DNA of 35,922 nt from an uncultured Flavobacteriales bacterium (GCA_905479165.1 CAJQLK010000010.1:1-35922); one strand, 5' to 3'. Shown: positions 26,726-35,922, counted from the first letter of the stretch. Notes: generated from the sequence alone by a model not told the origin. Made by a program: numbers and translations.

Positions 26726-27079
26726 TTAAAAAGGCAAGTCATCATCTTCTGATGCTGGCGCATTAAATTCTGATGCAGCATCCATTTCTGGGCTCCCAGC
26801 CCCTTGGCTTTCAATTCTCCAAGCATCAATATTATGGAAATATCTTCCGTTATATTCTCTTGATGATAAGTTAAAAGAAACTTCTACTTGATCCCCTTCA
26901 TTATGGTGGTTTAGCATTTCAATTTTATCCTCTCCAAATAATTGGAAACAAACTTCTGGGTTATATTGTGCGCCAGTATCTACAAGGAAAGATTGTTTTT
27001 TCCATTCTTTTCCTGCTTTAGATGTTCCGCTTTCTACACTTAATTTTCTGCTTAATTTTCCTTTTACTGATAAACTCAT
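26726..27079 (-). CDS. DUF3127 domain-containing protein
   Basis: MSLSVKGKLSRKLSVESGTSKAGKEWKKQSFLVDTGAQYNPEVCFQLFGEDKIEML..., acidic DDDLPF C-terminus. Confidence 0.85.
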   Translation of the reverse strand: MSLSVKGKLSRKLSVESGTSKAGKEWKKQSFLVDTGAQYNPEVCFQLFGEDKIEMLNHHNEGDQVEVSFNLSSREYNGRYFHNIDAWRIESQGAGSPEMDAASEFNAPASEDDDLPF

Positions 27080-27149
27080 TTTATATTTTTTTAATTTAAG
27101 TCTTGCAAAATTAAGTAAAATAAATGCATAAAAATCTTTAAAGCGGCTT

Positions 27150-27181
27150 TTGTGTGTAAATGTTAAAAAATAATATCTTTG
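27150..27181 (+). promoter_or_regulatory. Bacteroidota-type promoter upstream of tRNA-Leu
   Basis: TTG (27150-27152), 21-nt spacer, TATCTTTG (27174-27181), 13 nt before the tRNA 5' end. Confidence 0.6.
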
Positions 27182-27194
27182 CCGTCCTTTTTAA

Positions 27195-27276
27195 GCGGAT
27201 GTGGCGGAATTGGTAGACGCGCTAGACTTAGGATCTAGTGCCGCAAGGTGTGAGAGTTCGAGTCTCTTCATCCGCA
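27195..27276 (+). tRNA. tRNA-Leu (anticodon TAG)
   Basis: GCGGATG/CATCCGC acceptor stem; CTAGA-CTTAGGA-TCTAG anticodon arm; long class II variable arm; GTTCGAGTC T-arm; CCA not encoded. Confidence 0.96.
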
Positions 27277-27282
27277 CAAACT

Positions 27283-27309
27283 AAGCAAGCATTATAGCTT
27301 GCTTTTTTG
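27283..27309 (+). terminator. Rho-independent terminator downstream of tRNA-Leu
   Basis: AAGCAAGC-ATTATA-GCTTGCTTTTTTG. Confidence 0.85.
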
Positions 27310-27344
27310 TTTTCATAACTTTTTCTTTATCTGATAAATAAGTG

Positions 27345-27352
27345 TATTTTTG
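27345..27352 (+). promoter_or_regulatory. Candidate -7 element upstream of tig
   Basis: TATTTTTG followed by CAGCCCTTTTTAAAAAA; no clear -33 TTG at the expected spacing. Confidence 0.4.
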
Positions 27353-27379
27353 CAGCCCTTTTTAAAAAATAAATAAAAG

Positions 27380-28732
27380 ATGAAACTTACACAAAGCAAA
27401 GCAAAAGATTTAATGGCAACTATTACTGTTGAGGTAAAAGGTGCAGATTACTCTGAAAGAGTTGAAAAAGTATTAAAAGGTTATCGTAAAACAGCTGAGA
27501 TTCCTGGATTCAGAAAAGGAAAAACTCCTATGGGAATCATCAATAAAAAATACAGAACATCTGTTATTATTGAAGAGGTTAATAAGATGCTACAAGATGA
27601 ATTATATAAGCATATTACAGCTGAAAAAGTAAGAGTTCTAGGCTCACCAATGCCAATTGATGAAAAGCCAATTGACTGGGGAAATGATGAAGACTTTACT
27701 TTTGAATATGAAGTAGGTTTAGCACCAGAGTTTGATGTTAAAATAACTACAAAGGATAAATTGAACTACTATAAAATTAAAGTTGATGCTAAGTTAGTTG
27801 ATGGATATTGTAACGATATTGCAAAGCGTTATGGTAAAATGAGTAATCCTGAAGCATCAGTTGAGGGAGATTTGATTTTCTGTACTATTGAGCAATTAGA
27901 TGTTGATGGGATAGTAATGGATAATGGTATTAAAAATGATGCTACTGTTGCTATGGATTACATTGCTGATAAGAAAATTAAAAAGCAATTTATTGGTGTA
28001 AAAACAGATGACTTAATTACTGTTAATGTAATGAAAGCTTTTACAAATCATTCTGATTTAGGGGCTATGTTAAATGTTGATCATGCTGCAATTCATAACT
28101 TAACTTCAGAAGAATTTCAGTTTACTGTAAAGAATGTAAACAGATTAAAGTCAGCTGAGTTGAATGTTGAGCTTTTTGATAAAGTTTACGGGCCTGGTGT
28201 GATAAAAAATGAAAAAGAATTTAAAGCAAAAGTAAAGTCAGAAGCAGAAGCTCAATTTGTAGGAGAGAGTGATAGAATGCTTAAAAATGATGTTGTAACT
28301 TACTTTATTGATAAATTGAAGTTAGCTATGCCAAATGATTTTTTAAAGAGATGGTTAGTGCAAACTTCTGAGCAACCAATTACTATGGAGATGCTAGAAA
28401 CTGAGTACGATATGTATGCAAAAAGCTTACAATGGCAGTTAATTGAAAATAAAATCTTAGAAAATCATAGCATTAAAGTTACTCAAGATGATGTTCTATC
28501 GCATACTAAAGTTTTAATTTCAGCTCAAATGAAGCAGTACGGCCAGCCAGAAGGAGATGACAAACAATTGACCGATATTGCCACTAACATTCTTAAAAAT
28601 GAGGAAGAAAGAAAGAAAATTTACGACCAAATTTTTGATGAAAGAACTCTAGCAGTTTATAAGGAAAACTTCAAATTGACTGAAATGTCAGTTTCTTATG
28701 ATGAATTTGTTAAATTAGCATCAGGAAAATAA
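27380..28732 (+). CDS. tig: Trigger factor
   Basis: 450 aa; KGYRKTAEIPGFRKGKTPMGIINKKYRTSVIIEEVNKMLQDELYKHI is the trigger factor ribosome-binding GFRxGKxP signature; located upstream of clpP-clpX. Confidence 0.94.
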   Translation: MKLTQSKAKDLMATITVEVKGADYSERVEKVLKGYRKTAEIPGFRKGKTPMGIINKKYRTSVIIEEVNKMLQDELYKHITAEKVRVLGSPMPIDEKPIDWGNDEDFTFEYEVGLAPEFDVKITTKDKLNYYKIKVDAKLVDGYCNDIAKRYGKMSNPEASVEGDLIFCTIEQLDVDGIVMDNGIKNDATVAMDYIADKKIKKQFIGVKTDDLITVNVMKAFTNHSDLGAMLNVDHAAIHNLTSEEFQFTVKNVNRLKSAELNVELFDKVYGPGVIKNEKEFKAKVKSEAEAQFVGESDRMLKNDVVTYFIDKLKLAMPNDFLKRWLVQTSEQPITMEMLETEYDMYAKSLQWQLIENKILENHSIKVTQDDVLSHTKVLISAQMKQYGQPEGDDKQLTDIATNILKNEEERKKIYDQIFDERTLAVYKENFKLTEMSVSYDEFVKLASGK

Positions 28733-28815
28733 AGCGACTTTTAGCAGTTGTATATTAAGCTAATTTTATCGATTATTATCTAGAATCTAAATATTAACAG
28801 CTAAATACTAAAAAA

Positions 28816-29490
28816 ATGGATTACGGAAAAGAATTTCAGAAATACGCAACAAAACATAAAGGAATAAGCAGTTTACATCTTAATGAGTTTTCATCAATGC
28901 ACGCTGGTTATATTTCGCCAACAATTATTGAAGAGAGGCAAATGAATGTCGCAAGTATGGATGTTTTCTCTAGACTTATGATGGATAGAATCATCTTTTT
29001 AGGAGTTGGAATTAACGATCATGTTGCAAATATTATTCAAGCGCAATTATTATTTTTAGAGTCAGTTGATGCTCAGAAAGATATTTTAATTTACTTGAAT
29101 TCTCCAGGTGGTGGAGTATATGCAGGACTTGGTATTTATGATACTATGCAGTACATTAATCCTGATGTTTCTACAATTTGTACTGGTATGGCAGCATCAA
29201 TGGGAGCTGTGCTTTTATGTGCTGGAGCTGAGGGTAAAAGAACTGCACTTAAACACTCGAGAGTTATGATTCACCAACCTTTAGGAGGGGCTCAAGGACA
29301 AGCATCTGATATTGAGATTACTGCTCGTGAAATCCAAAAATTGAAGAAAGAATTGTACGAAATTATTTCTGAACACTCAGGAAAATCTTATAAAGAAGTT
29401 TGGAAAGACAGTGATAGAGATTACTGGATGACTGCTGAAGAAGCAAAAGCATACGGTATGATTGATGAAGTTCTGGAAAGAAAAAAATAA
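28816..29490 (+). CDS. clpP: ATP-dependent Clp protease proteolytic subunit
   Basis: RIIFLGVGINDHVANIIQAQLLFLES; GMAASMGAVLL (Ser); RVMIHQPLGGAQGQASDIEI (His); RDYWMTAEEAKAYGMIDEV. Confidence 0.97.
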   Translation: MDYGKEFQKYATKHKGISSLHLNEFSSMHAGYISPTIIEERQMNVASMDVFSRLMMDRIIFLGVGINDHVANIIQAQLLFLESVDAQKDILIYLNSPGGGVYAGLGIYDTMQYINPDVSTICTGMAASMGAVLLCAGAEGKRTALKHSRVMIHQPLGGAQGQASDIEITAREIQKLKKELYEIISEHSGKSYKEVWKDSDRDYWMTAEEAKAYGMIDEVLERKK

Positions 29491-30719
29491 TGTCAGAAGT
29501 AGAAAAAGTTATATGTTCCTTTTGTGGTAAAAATAAGCAAGACACCAATATTTTAATAGCTGGTACCTCTGCACATATTTGTGATGCATGCATTGAGCAA
29601 GCCCATGAAATTGTAAAGGAAGATTTAAATGATGATCTTTTTTCTACTGAAGATTTTACCCTTTTAAAACCAAAGGCAATAAACGAACATCTTAATGATT
29701 TTGTAATTGGGCAAGAAGATGCAAAAAAAGTAATTTCAGTTGCAGTTTATAATCATTATAAAAGATTAATGCAACCTGATACAACTGAAGAATATATTGA
29801 GATTGAAAAGTCAAATATCATAATGGTTGGGCGTACTGGTACTGGTAAAACATTAATTGCAAAATCTATTGCTAAACTTTTAAAAGTTCCTTTTTGTATT
29901 GCTGATGCTACTGTACTTACTGAAGCAGGATATGTTGGAGAGGATGTAGAAAGCATACTCACAAGATTGTTACAAGCTGCCGATTACGATGTTGAACAAG
30001 CGAGAAGGGGAATTGTATTTATTGATGAGATTGATAAGGTTGCTCGTAAAAGTGATAATCCTTCAATTACCAGAGATGTAAGCGGGGAAGGAGTTCAGCA
30101 GGCAATGCTAAAATTACTAGAAGGGACAATTGTAAATGTTCCGCCACAAGGAGGTCGTAAGCACCCTGACCAAAAAATGATTGCTTTAGATACTAAGGAT
30201 ATTTTGTTTATCAGTGGAGGTGCTTTTGATGGAATTGAAAGGCATATTTCGAATAGAATGAATACCAGCTCAATTGGATTTAAATCTAATAAAGGCAATG
30301 ATATTGAAAAAGATAATTTATTGCAATATATTTCTCCTCAGGATTTAAAATCATTCGGATTAATACCTGAACTTATTGGAAGAATGCCTGTTGTAACATA
30401 TTTAAACCCATTAGATAGAAAAGCACTTAAGTTAATACTTACTGAGCCTAAAAATGCATTAACTAAGCAATATCAAAAGCTATTTGATATGGATGGAATA
30501 GCTTTAACATTTGATAAAAAAGCAATAGATATTATAGTTGATAAAGCAATGGAATATAAATTAGGAGCAAGAGGTTTACGTTCTATTTGTGAGGCAATAA
30601 TGCTAGATGCAATGTTTGAGTTTCCTTCTGATGAAAGTAAGAAAGATTTGAAGATAACTACTCCATATGTAAACGCTCAGTTGACTAAACTTTCATTCAC
30701 AAAACTAAAAGTAGCTTAG
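29490..30719 (+). CDS. clpX: ATP-dependent Clp protease ATP-binding subunit ClpX
   Basis: N-terminal zinc finger CSFCGKNKQD...CDACIEQAHEI; GRTGTGKT Walker A; IVFIDEIDKVARKSDNPSITRDVSGEGVQQAMLKLLEGT; RGLRSICEAIMLDAMFE. Confidence 0.97.
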   Translation: MSEVEKVICSFCGKNKQDTNILIAGTSAHICDACIEQAHEIVKEDLNDDLFSTEDFTLLKPKAINEHLNDFVIGQEDAKKVISVAVYNHYKRLMQPDTTEEYIEIEKSNIIMVGRTGTGKTLIAKSIAKLLKVPFCIADATVLTEAGYVGEDVESILTRLLQAADYDVEQARRGIVFIDEIDKVARKSDNPSITRDVSGEGVQQAMLKLLEGTIVNVPPQGGRKHPDQKMIALDTKDILFISGGAFDGIERHISNRMNTSSIGFKSNKGNDIEKDNLLQYISPQDLKSFGLIPELIGRMPVVTYLNPLDRKALKLILTEPKNALTKQYQKLFDMDGIALTFDKKAIDIIVDKAMEYKLGARGLRSICEAIMLDAMFEFPSDESKKDLKITTPYVNAQLTKLSFTKLKVA

Positions 30720-31522
30720 TTTACTACAATTGGATAAGTTATGCCGTTGATTGTAATATCAAAGTTGCAATCACAAATACTATCACCATAATTAATGATT
30801 CTATCTGTGTAACTATTTGGAGAAATTTTTGCTTTACCACTTTTTATTACACAAGTTGGTAAGCAACCTAAATCAACTTCTAAAGAATCAGTAATTTCCA
30901 TAGTAAAAGCATTTCCGTTTACACTATTTCCGCTTGCAGTTCCAGTTATCATATATCTGTCATCAGAAATATTAAAGTAAGTATTCTGCCCACTTACCCA
31001 TTCTCTAACTCTACTTGATTCCCAATTAATTGTTCCGTTTAAAGTGGTAATACTAGCATTGTTTACCTCAATTGCAAACCACATATTCCCTTTGTTGTTT
31101 CTACCTTGGTTTGTAATAATTCGTTCACCTTGTACTAGATTATAATTCACATGATAATCATCAAAAGTTGTAGTAGTTACGGATAATGAATCTCTATATC
31201 TTCCGGTATATACTGAGATGATTTTACCACTTCTTATAGTAGTATTGTTAGAAACAGTAGATGCGCCAAAGTTAACAATAAGTGTGTCAGAATTTGATGT
31301 GTCAGAATTCATAATTGTATAAGTAGGTCCTAATTTATGATCAGGGTTTGCATCAAAACCTGCTTCAACCATTCTGCCTGCATCATTAAATATTTGTTCG
31401 GCAATTAGGTTGTCTTTTGCAGCTTGTGTGCTAGTCAATTCATTTTGAGTTATAACATCTTCATCTTTACATGCGTAAAGTAAAACAGTTAAAATACTTA
31501 GGGCTATTCCTATTTTCTTCAT
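30716..31522 (-). CDS. Hypothetical lipoprotein
   Basis: MKKIGIALSILTVLLYACKDED lipobox-like; beta-rich body; four C-terminal cysteines (LGCLPTC, CDC). Confidence 0.75.
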   Translation of the reverse strand: MKKIGIALSILTVLLYACKDEDVITQNELTSTQAAKDNLIAEQIFNDAGRMVEAGFDANPDHKLGPTYTIMNSDTSNSDTLIVNFGASTVSNNTTIRSGKIISVYTGRYRDSLSVTTTTFDDYHVNYNLVQGERIITNQGRNNKGNMWFAIEVNNASITTLNGTINWESSRVREWVSGQNTYFNISDDRYMITGTASGNSVNGNAFTMEITDSLEVDLGCLPTCVIKSGKAKISPNSYTDRIINYGDSICDCNFDITINGITYPIVVN

Positions 31523-31541
31523 CTTAATTTTTTTGGTAAAC

Positions 31542-32048
31542 TTAGTTAATTTTCTGAAAAATTAAAAAACTATAATCATGAGCATGTTTTTCATCAGCTT
31601 TACATTCTATTTTCCCTTCTTCTTTCCAATCATTTCCTAACTTAGGGAAAAAGGTATCACCATTATAAGTATGATGTACTTTAGTAAGATAAATTTTATC
31701 TACTAGATTGGCTTCAAGCGCTAGCTTGTAAATCTGCCCCCCTCCAATAATGAAAGGTTCTGTATCTCCATTTTGTTTTGCAATTTCTAGAGCAGCTTCT
31801 ATAGAATTAACTACTTCACATCCATCTGCTTTATAGTTGGTTTGTCTTGTGATAACAATATTCGTTCTATTTGGTAATGGCCTGTACTTATGTGGAATAG
31901 ATTCAAAGTTCTTTCTACCCATTATCACATGATGATTTAAAGTAGTCTCCTTGAAAAAACGCATGTCTTTTGGTAAATGCCAAATAAGGTCATTATCTTT
32001 TCCAATCACTCCATTTTCGGCTGCCGCTACTATTAGTGAAACTTTCAT
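31542..32048 (-). CDS. folA: Dihydrofolate reductase
   Basis: VSLIVAAAENGVIGKDNDLIWHLPKDMRFFKETTLNHHVIMGRKNFESIPHKYRPLPNRTNIVITR; FIIGGGQIYKLAL. Confidence 0.96.
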   Translation of the reverse strand: MKVSLIVAAAENGVIGKDNDLIWHLPKDMRFFKETTLNHHVIMGRKNFESIPHKYRPLPNRTNIVITRQTNYKADGCEVVNSIEAALEIAKQNGDTEPFIIGGGQIYKLALEANLVDKIYLTKVHHTYNGDTFFPKLGNDWKEEGKIECKADEKHAHDYSFLIFQKIN

Positions 32049-33151
32049 TAGCTTTTAATTACTTTATATTCTACCCCTCTTTCCTCAAGGTAATTTCTTA
32101 CAAATGCAAAATGTCCTCCCAAGTATTCGGGAGGAGAAATTCCTACTCTATCATACTCTCCATTTACCACCAAATTGGCAACTGCAGTACAAGTAAATCC
32201 TGTAGTACGTGCCATGGAAATAGTATCATCTTTAAAACGATCCAACAAGTTATACTGATAAGCTACTGCCTCTCCATTTTCTGTTCCTTTCATGATGACT
32301 CTCATGATTGTAAAGTCTTTATCACCTTTTTTCATTTCCCATTTTGGGAATAATAATTTGGCAGTCATATCCACTGGGCGAATCATGCTTCCATTTACCT
32401 CTACCTCATCATAAGAGAAAAATCCGCTAGCACGCAATACTTTCAAATACTCTACACAACCTGGGTAACGCAATGTTTTTTCAATCATATTTGGCACATG
32501 TGCCATAGTCTTTATCAAACTTCTTAATCCATCAGAATTCCAGCTTTCTAAAGTTCCAATTTCATCAAATTCTATTAATTCAGTGTCCGATAAAGCTTCT
32601 TTGATAATCAATTGACTATGCTGTACATATCTAGCAGGGCGAATGTATTCTTCAATTACATCAATTGGAGAAAATACTGCTTGATATTCGTATGGCCATT
32701 CTCTTTTCTCAGGAAGTCCACCAACCAAACATTCGTAATCTGTAATTTTCATTAATTTATCATGGTGTCCGAAAATGATATTTCCCATACCAGGAGCAAC
32801 ACCACAATCCATAACTGCAACTACTCCTTTTTCTTTTGCAAGTTCATCTAATCCGAAAGGATCTTCAGGATAAAAAGAAATATCGACTATATTTTTCCCA
32901 GCTTCAATTACATCTTTCATCATTTTGTAACCCATAAAACCAGGTACTGCACCCACTACTAAGTCAAAATCTTTAATTAAGTTTTGTAGAGTTGCTGTAT
33001 CAGAAACATCAGCACAGATAGTTTTTATTCCATCTAAAACATCTAAGTTTTTTTGTGAAATATCTACTGATGTAACATTGTGTTGTTTGGCCAAATCTTT
33101 CGCCATTACTCCTCCTACTAATCCTGCTCCTAATACTATTAAATTTGCCAT
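32048..33151 (-). CDS. Saccharopine dehydrogenase family protein
   Basis: [32 protein letters not shown] (Rossmann); VVGAVPGFMGYKMMKDVIEAGKNIVDISFYPEDPFGLDELAKEKGVVAVMDCGVAPGMGN. Confidence 0.9.
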   Translation of the reverse strand: MANLIVLGAGLVGGVMAKDLAKQHNVTSVDISQKNLDVLDGIKTICADVSDTATLQNLIKDFDLVVGAVPGFMGYKMMKDVIEAGKNIVDISFYPEDPFGLDELAKEKGVVAVMDCGVAPGMGNIIFGHHDKLMKITDYECLVGGLPEKREWPYEYQAVFSPIDVIEEYIRPARYVQHSQLIIKEALSDTELIEFDEIGTLESWNSDGLRSLIKTMAHVPNMIEKTLRYPGCVEYLKVLRASGFFSYDEVEVNGSMIRPVDMTAKLLFPKWEMKKGDKDFTIMRVIMKGTENGEAVAYQYNLLDRFKDDTISMARTTGFTCTAVANLVVNGEYDRVGISPPEYLGGHFAFVRNYLEERGVEYKVIKS

Positions 33152-33945
33152 TATATTGCTACCTTTCCTTTAATGTGTGGATGATATTCATAATCTGCTA
33201 ACTCAAAATCATCAATAGTGAATTCAAAAATACTTTTTACATTTGGGTTGATTTTCATTTTAGGTAATGCTTTTGTATCTCTACTTAATTGTAATTCCGT
33301 TTGCTCAAAATGATTGGTGTAAATATGCGCATCACCTAAAGTATGAACAAAATCACCTACTTCCAAATTACAGACTTGTGCCATCATCATAGTAAGCAAA
33401 GCATAAGATGCAATGTTGAAAGGAACCCCCAAAAAGATATCGGCACTTCTTTGATATAGTTGACAAGAAAGTTTTCCATCCGCTACATAAAACTGAAAAA
33501 ATGCATGGCAAGGAGGTAAAGCCATTTGCTCAATCTCTCCAACATTCCAAGCGCTTACAATAATTCTTCTACTATCTGGGTTATTTTTTAAAGCCTCAAC
33601 TACTTGAGTAATTTGGTCAATGTGTTTACCATCAGGAGCAGGCCAACTTCTCCATTGGTAACCGTAAACATGTCCTAAATCACCATTTTCATCTGCCCAT
33701 TCATCCCAAATACGCACTCCATTTTCTTTGAGGTATTTTATATTAGTATCTCCCTTCAAAAACCAAAGTAATTCGTGAATGATAGATTTTAAGTGTAGTT
33801 TTTTGGTAGTGATACAAGGAAATCCTTCTGTTAGATCGAAACGCATTTGATGTCCAAAAACACTTTTTGTTCCTGTTCCTGTTCTATCTTCTTTTGGCGT
33901 ACCTTCCTTCATCACGCGTGTCATTAAATCTAAGTATTGTTGCAT
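33151..33945 (-). CDS. thyA: Thymidylate synthase
   Basis: [32 protein letters not shown] (catalytic Cys); [31 protein letters not shown]. Confidence 0.98.
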   Translation of the reverse strand: MQQYLDLMTRVMKEGTPKEDRTGTGTKSVFGHQMRFDLTEGFPCITTKKLHLKSIIHELLWFLKGDTNIKYLKENGVRIWDEWADENGDLGHVYGYQWRSWPAPDGKHIDQITQVVEALKNNPDSRRIIVSAWNVGEIEQMALPPCHAFFQFYVADGKLSCQLYQRSADIFLGVPFNIASYALLTMMMAQVCNLEVGDFVHTLGDAHIYTNHFEQTELQLSRDTKALPKMKINPNVKSIFEFTIDDFELADYEYHPHIKGKVAI

Positions 33946-33949
33946 TTGT

Positions 33950-35266
33950 TTATAATATCATTCCTACAATTACGGCTGTTAATAGGGAAGCCAATGTTCC
34001 TGCTATTAAAGCCAAAATTCCTAATTTGGATAAATCCCCTCTTCTTTTTGGGGCTAATGCACCTATCCCACCAATTTGTATTCCAATGGAAGCAAAGTTG
34101 GCAAATCCGCATAATACATAAGTAGCAATTATAATAGATTTTTGCTCTACAAATGAACCTGCACTTTTCATTTCTCCTAAGGACATATATCCTACAAATT
34201 CATTCAATACCGTTTTCTCTCCCAATAATTGGCCTACCAAAAACATATCCTCCTTGCACACTCCCATTAGCCATGCAATTGGCGCACCAATATAACCCAA
34301 AATCATATTAAATGAAAGGTTATCATATTGAGTGTGATTTGCAATCCATATATTTAGAGTAGTCCAATCTCCAACTTTTAAAAGTATAAAGTTTGCCATT
34401 GACATTAGCGCAATAAACACTAGTAGCATAGCGCCAACATTTACTGCTAATCTGAGGCCATCAGTTGTTCCTTTTGAAATTGCTTCTAAAGCATTAGCTC
34501 CCATATCTGCTTTACTAACTTCTAATTTTGTTTCAAATTTTTCTTTTTCCGGCAATAACATTTTTGCAGCCACAATAGCTGCTGGTGCCGACATAACAGA
34601 TGCCGCTAATAAATGTTTGGCAAAAATAATTTGTTGCGCAGGGTCATCTCCACCCAAAAAACCGATATATGCAGCCAGAACTCCACCTGCAATTGTTGCC
34701 ATTCCTCCACTCATCAAACATAACATCTCCGACATGGTCATTTTATCCAAATATGGTTTTACAAGTAGAGGAGATTCTGTCTGGCCTAAAAAGATATTTC
34801 CTGCAGCCGCTACACTTTCAGGTCCTGATAGGCGCATTATTTTTTTCATGAGCCAAGCAAAACCGTAAACTATTCTTGGTAAAACACCCCAATAATAGAA
34901 TAAAGAGGTAAGTGCTGAAAAGAAAATTACTGTAGGTAATATCATCACCACAAAATTCATAAGAGGAGATTCAATGATACCGGTTTCAAATGAGCTGAAA
35001 AGAAACATAGTACCATCTTGGGTGAAAGAAATGATTTTGGCGAATATTTTTCCTATAAACTCAAATCCTAAAGAAATAAAAGGAACTTTTAAAATTAAAA
35101 GAGCAAATATTATTTGAATACCCAATCCTTTTCCAACTAATTTCCAGTCAATGCTTTTACGGTTTCTTGAAAAAGCAAAAGCAATAAGAAGTAAACTACC
35201 TAATCCTAGTAAACCTCTTAAAAGAGATTCAATTGAAAAGCCAGAAGTTTGCATTAATTCATTCAT
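33950..35266 (-). CDS. NupC-family concentrative nucleoside transporter
   Basis: Polytopic 438 aa; [44 protein letters not shown] and [23 protein letters not shown] signatures. Confidence 0.94.
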   Translation of the reverse strand: MNELMQTSGFSIESLLRGLLGLGSLLLIAFAFSRNRKSIDWKLVGKGLGIQIIFALLILKVPFISLGFEFIGKIFAKIISFTQDGTMFLFSSFETGIIESPLMNFVVMILPTVIFFSALTSLFYYWGVLPRIVYGFAWLMKKIMRLSGPESVAAAGNIFLGQTESPLLVKPYLDKMTMSEMLCLMSGGMATIAGGVLAAYIGFLGGDDPAQQIIFAKHLLAASVMSAPAAIVAAKMLLPEKEKFETKLEVSKADMGANALEAISKGTTDGLRLAVNVGAMLLVFIALMSMANFILLKVGDWTTLNIWIANHTQYDNLSFNMILGYIGAPIAWLMGVCKEDMFLVGQLLGEKTVLNEFVGYMSLGEMKSAGSFVEQKSIIIATYVLCGFANFASIGIQIGGIGALAPKRRGDLSKLGILALIAGTLASLLTAVIVGMIL

Positions 35267-35267
35267 A

Positions 35268-35867
35268 TTATTCTCCTTTTCGTTTTTTTAATTCGTCTCT
35301 TATTTCTGAAGCTTTTTCATAGTCTTCCACTTCAATTGCTGCAGTAAGTAATTTTTTAAGTTTTGGAGTACTTAAATTATTCATTCCTTCAGGCTTTGGT
35401 GTTTTGTCATCCTCTTCCTTTAGAAATAAATCATCATCATCTCTTGAACTATTGATAATAATACCTGCACGAGCTAAAATATCTTCATATGTAAAAATAG
35501 GACAACCGTATCTTATCGCAATTGCTATTGCATCTGAAGTTCTTGCATCTATTTCAACTTCCTCTTCTGTAGCTTTATTTTTGCAATGAAAAGCAGCATG
35601 AAAAACACCTTCAATTAAAGTATGTATTACAACTTTCTGTACTGCAATATCAAAACTATCACCTAATGTTTTAAATAAATCATGAGTAAGTGGTCGGCTT
35701 GGTTCTTCTGTTCCATCAAGTGCAATTGCAATGGAACGTGCTTCACACCACCCGATTACAATAGGTAATTGGCGTTTCCCAATCGTTTCGTTCAATAGTA
35801 AAACATAGGCATTGTTTTGTGAGTTACTTTGCCTTATTGCTGCTATATCAAGTTGAACGAAATCCAA
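35268..35867 (-). CDS. Bifunctional nuclease family protein (DUF151 + UvrB/UvrC-like motif), TTG start
   Basis: AYVLLLNETIGKRQLPIVIGWCEARSIAIALDG...RPLTHDLFKTL...DARTSDAIAIAIRYGCPIFTYEDIL; C-terminal LLTAAIEVEDYEKASEIRDELKKRK. First codon TTG, with an in-frame TAA three codons upstream. Confidence 0.92.
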   Translation of the reverse strand: MDFVQLDIAAIRQSNSQNNAYVLLLNETIGKRQLPIVIGWCEARSIAIALDGTEEPSRPLTHDLFKTLGDSFDIAVQKVVIHTLIEGVFHAAFHCKNKATEEEVEIDARTSDAIAIAIRYGCPIFTYEDILARAGIIINSSRDDDDLFLKEEDDKTPKPEGMNNLSTPKLKKLLTAAIEVEDYEKASEIRDELKKRKGE

Positions 35868-35868
35868 A

Positions 35869-35922
35869 TTATCTTATTTTTTTAATTTCTTCAATTAACT
35901 TTGGAACAACTTCAAACGCATC
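35869..35922 (-). CDS. etfA: C-terminus of probable electron transfer flavoprotein alpha subunit (partial)
   Basis: Minus strand encodes DAFEVVPKLIEEIKKIR*, resembling the EtfA C-terminus; only 17 codons are visible. Confidence 0.55.
   Translation of the reverse strand, partial: DAFEVVPKLIEEIKKIR

Noticed and set aside
29363-30298. Minus-strand ORFs within clpP/clpX
   Set aside because: Antisense shadows of conserved housekeeping genes.
33867-34868. Plus-strand small ORFs over thyA/nupC-like and minus ORF 33930-34112
   Set aside because: Antisense or alternative-frame shadows of conserved genes.
1-35922. Search for mobile elements, toxin-antitoxin, restriction or anti-phage genes
   Set aside because: No transposase, integrase, TA, RM, CRISPR-Cas or other recognised defence gene found among the ORFs.

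Overview
This is an AT-rich Bacteroidota window, probably Flavobacteriia-like, with dense, mostly conserved housekeeping gene content. I found no CRISPR array, transposase, prophage or rRNA. Recognisable blocks, in order: (1) minus-strand DUF4290-murA-TlpA-like thioredoxin (partial); (2) a thiamine/vitamin uptake locus with a PnuC-family transporter, a NadR-like P-loop kinase, a TPP riboswitch and a TonB-dependent receptor; (3) a ChaN-like lipoprotein, a GGGP-synthase family protein, a phosphopantetheinyl transferase and ahcY; (4) a PKD/T9SS secreted protein and a Rieske-like lipoprotein on the opposite strand; (5) a large TonB receptor, a 1415-aa secreted protein and a PorV/PorQ-like protein, ending at a strong terminator; (6) greA-HIT, ruvC, and a flippase-like/GT2/ABC permease/DUF2179 run; (7) a small membrane protein whose signal peptide appears frameshifted in an A-run; (8) DUF3127, tRNA-Leu(UAG), tig-clpP-clpX; (9) etfA(partial)-DUF151-nupC-thyA-saccharopine dehydrogenase-like-folA, ending near a lipoprotein gene. 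The observations most worth following up are the split regulation of the thiamine/PnuC locus, the TonB/giant exoprotein/PorV triad, the frameshifted gene with an internal 12-bp perfect hairpin, a shared extended promoter motif, repeated TAATG stop/start junctions, and convergent genes that overlap at their stop codons. All family assignments come from reading motifs; no database search was run.
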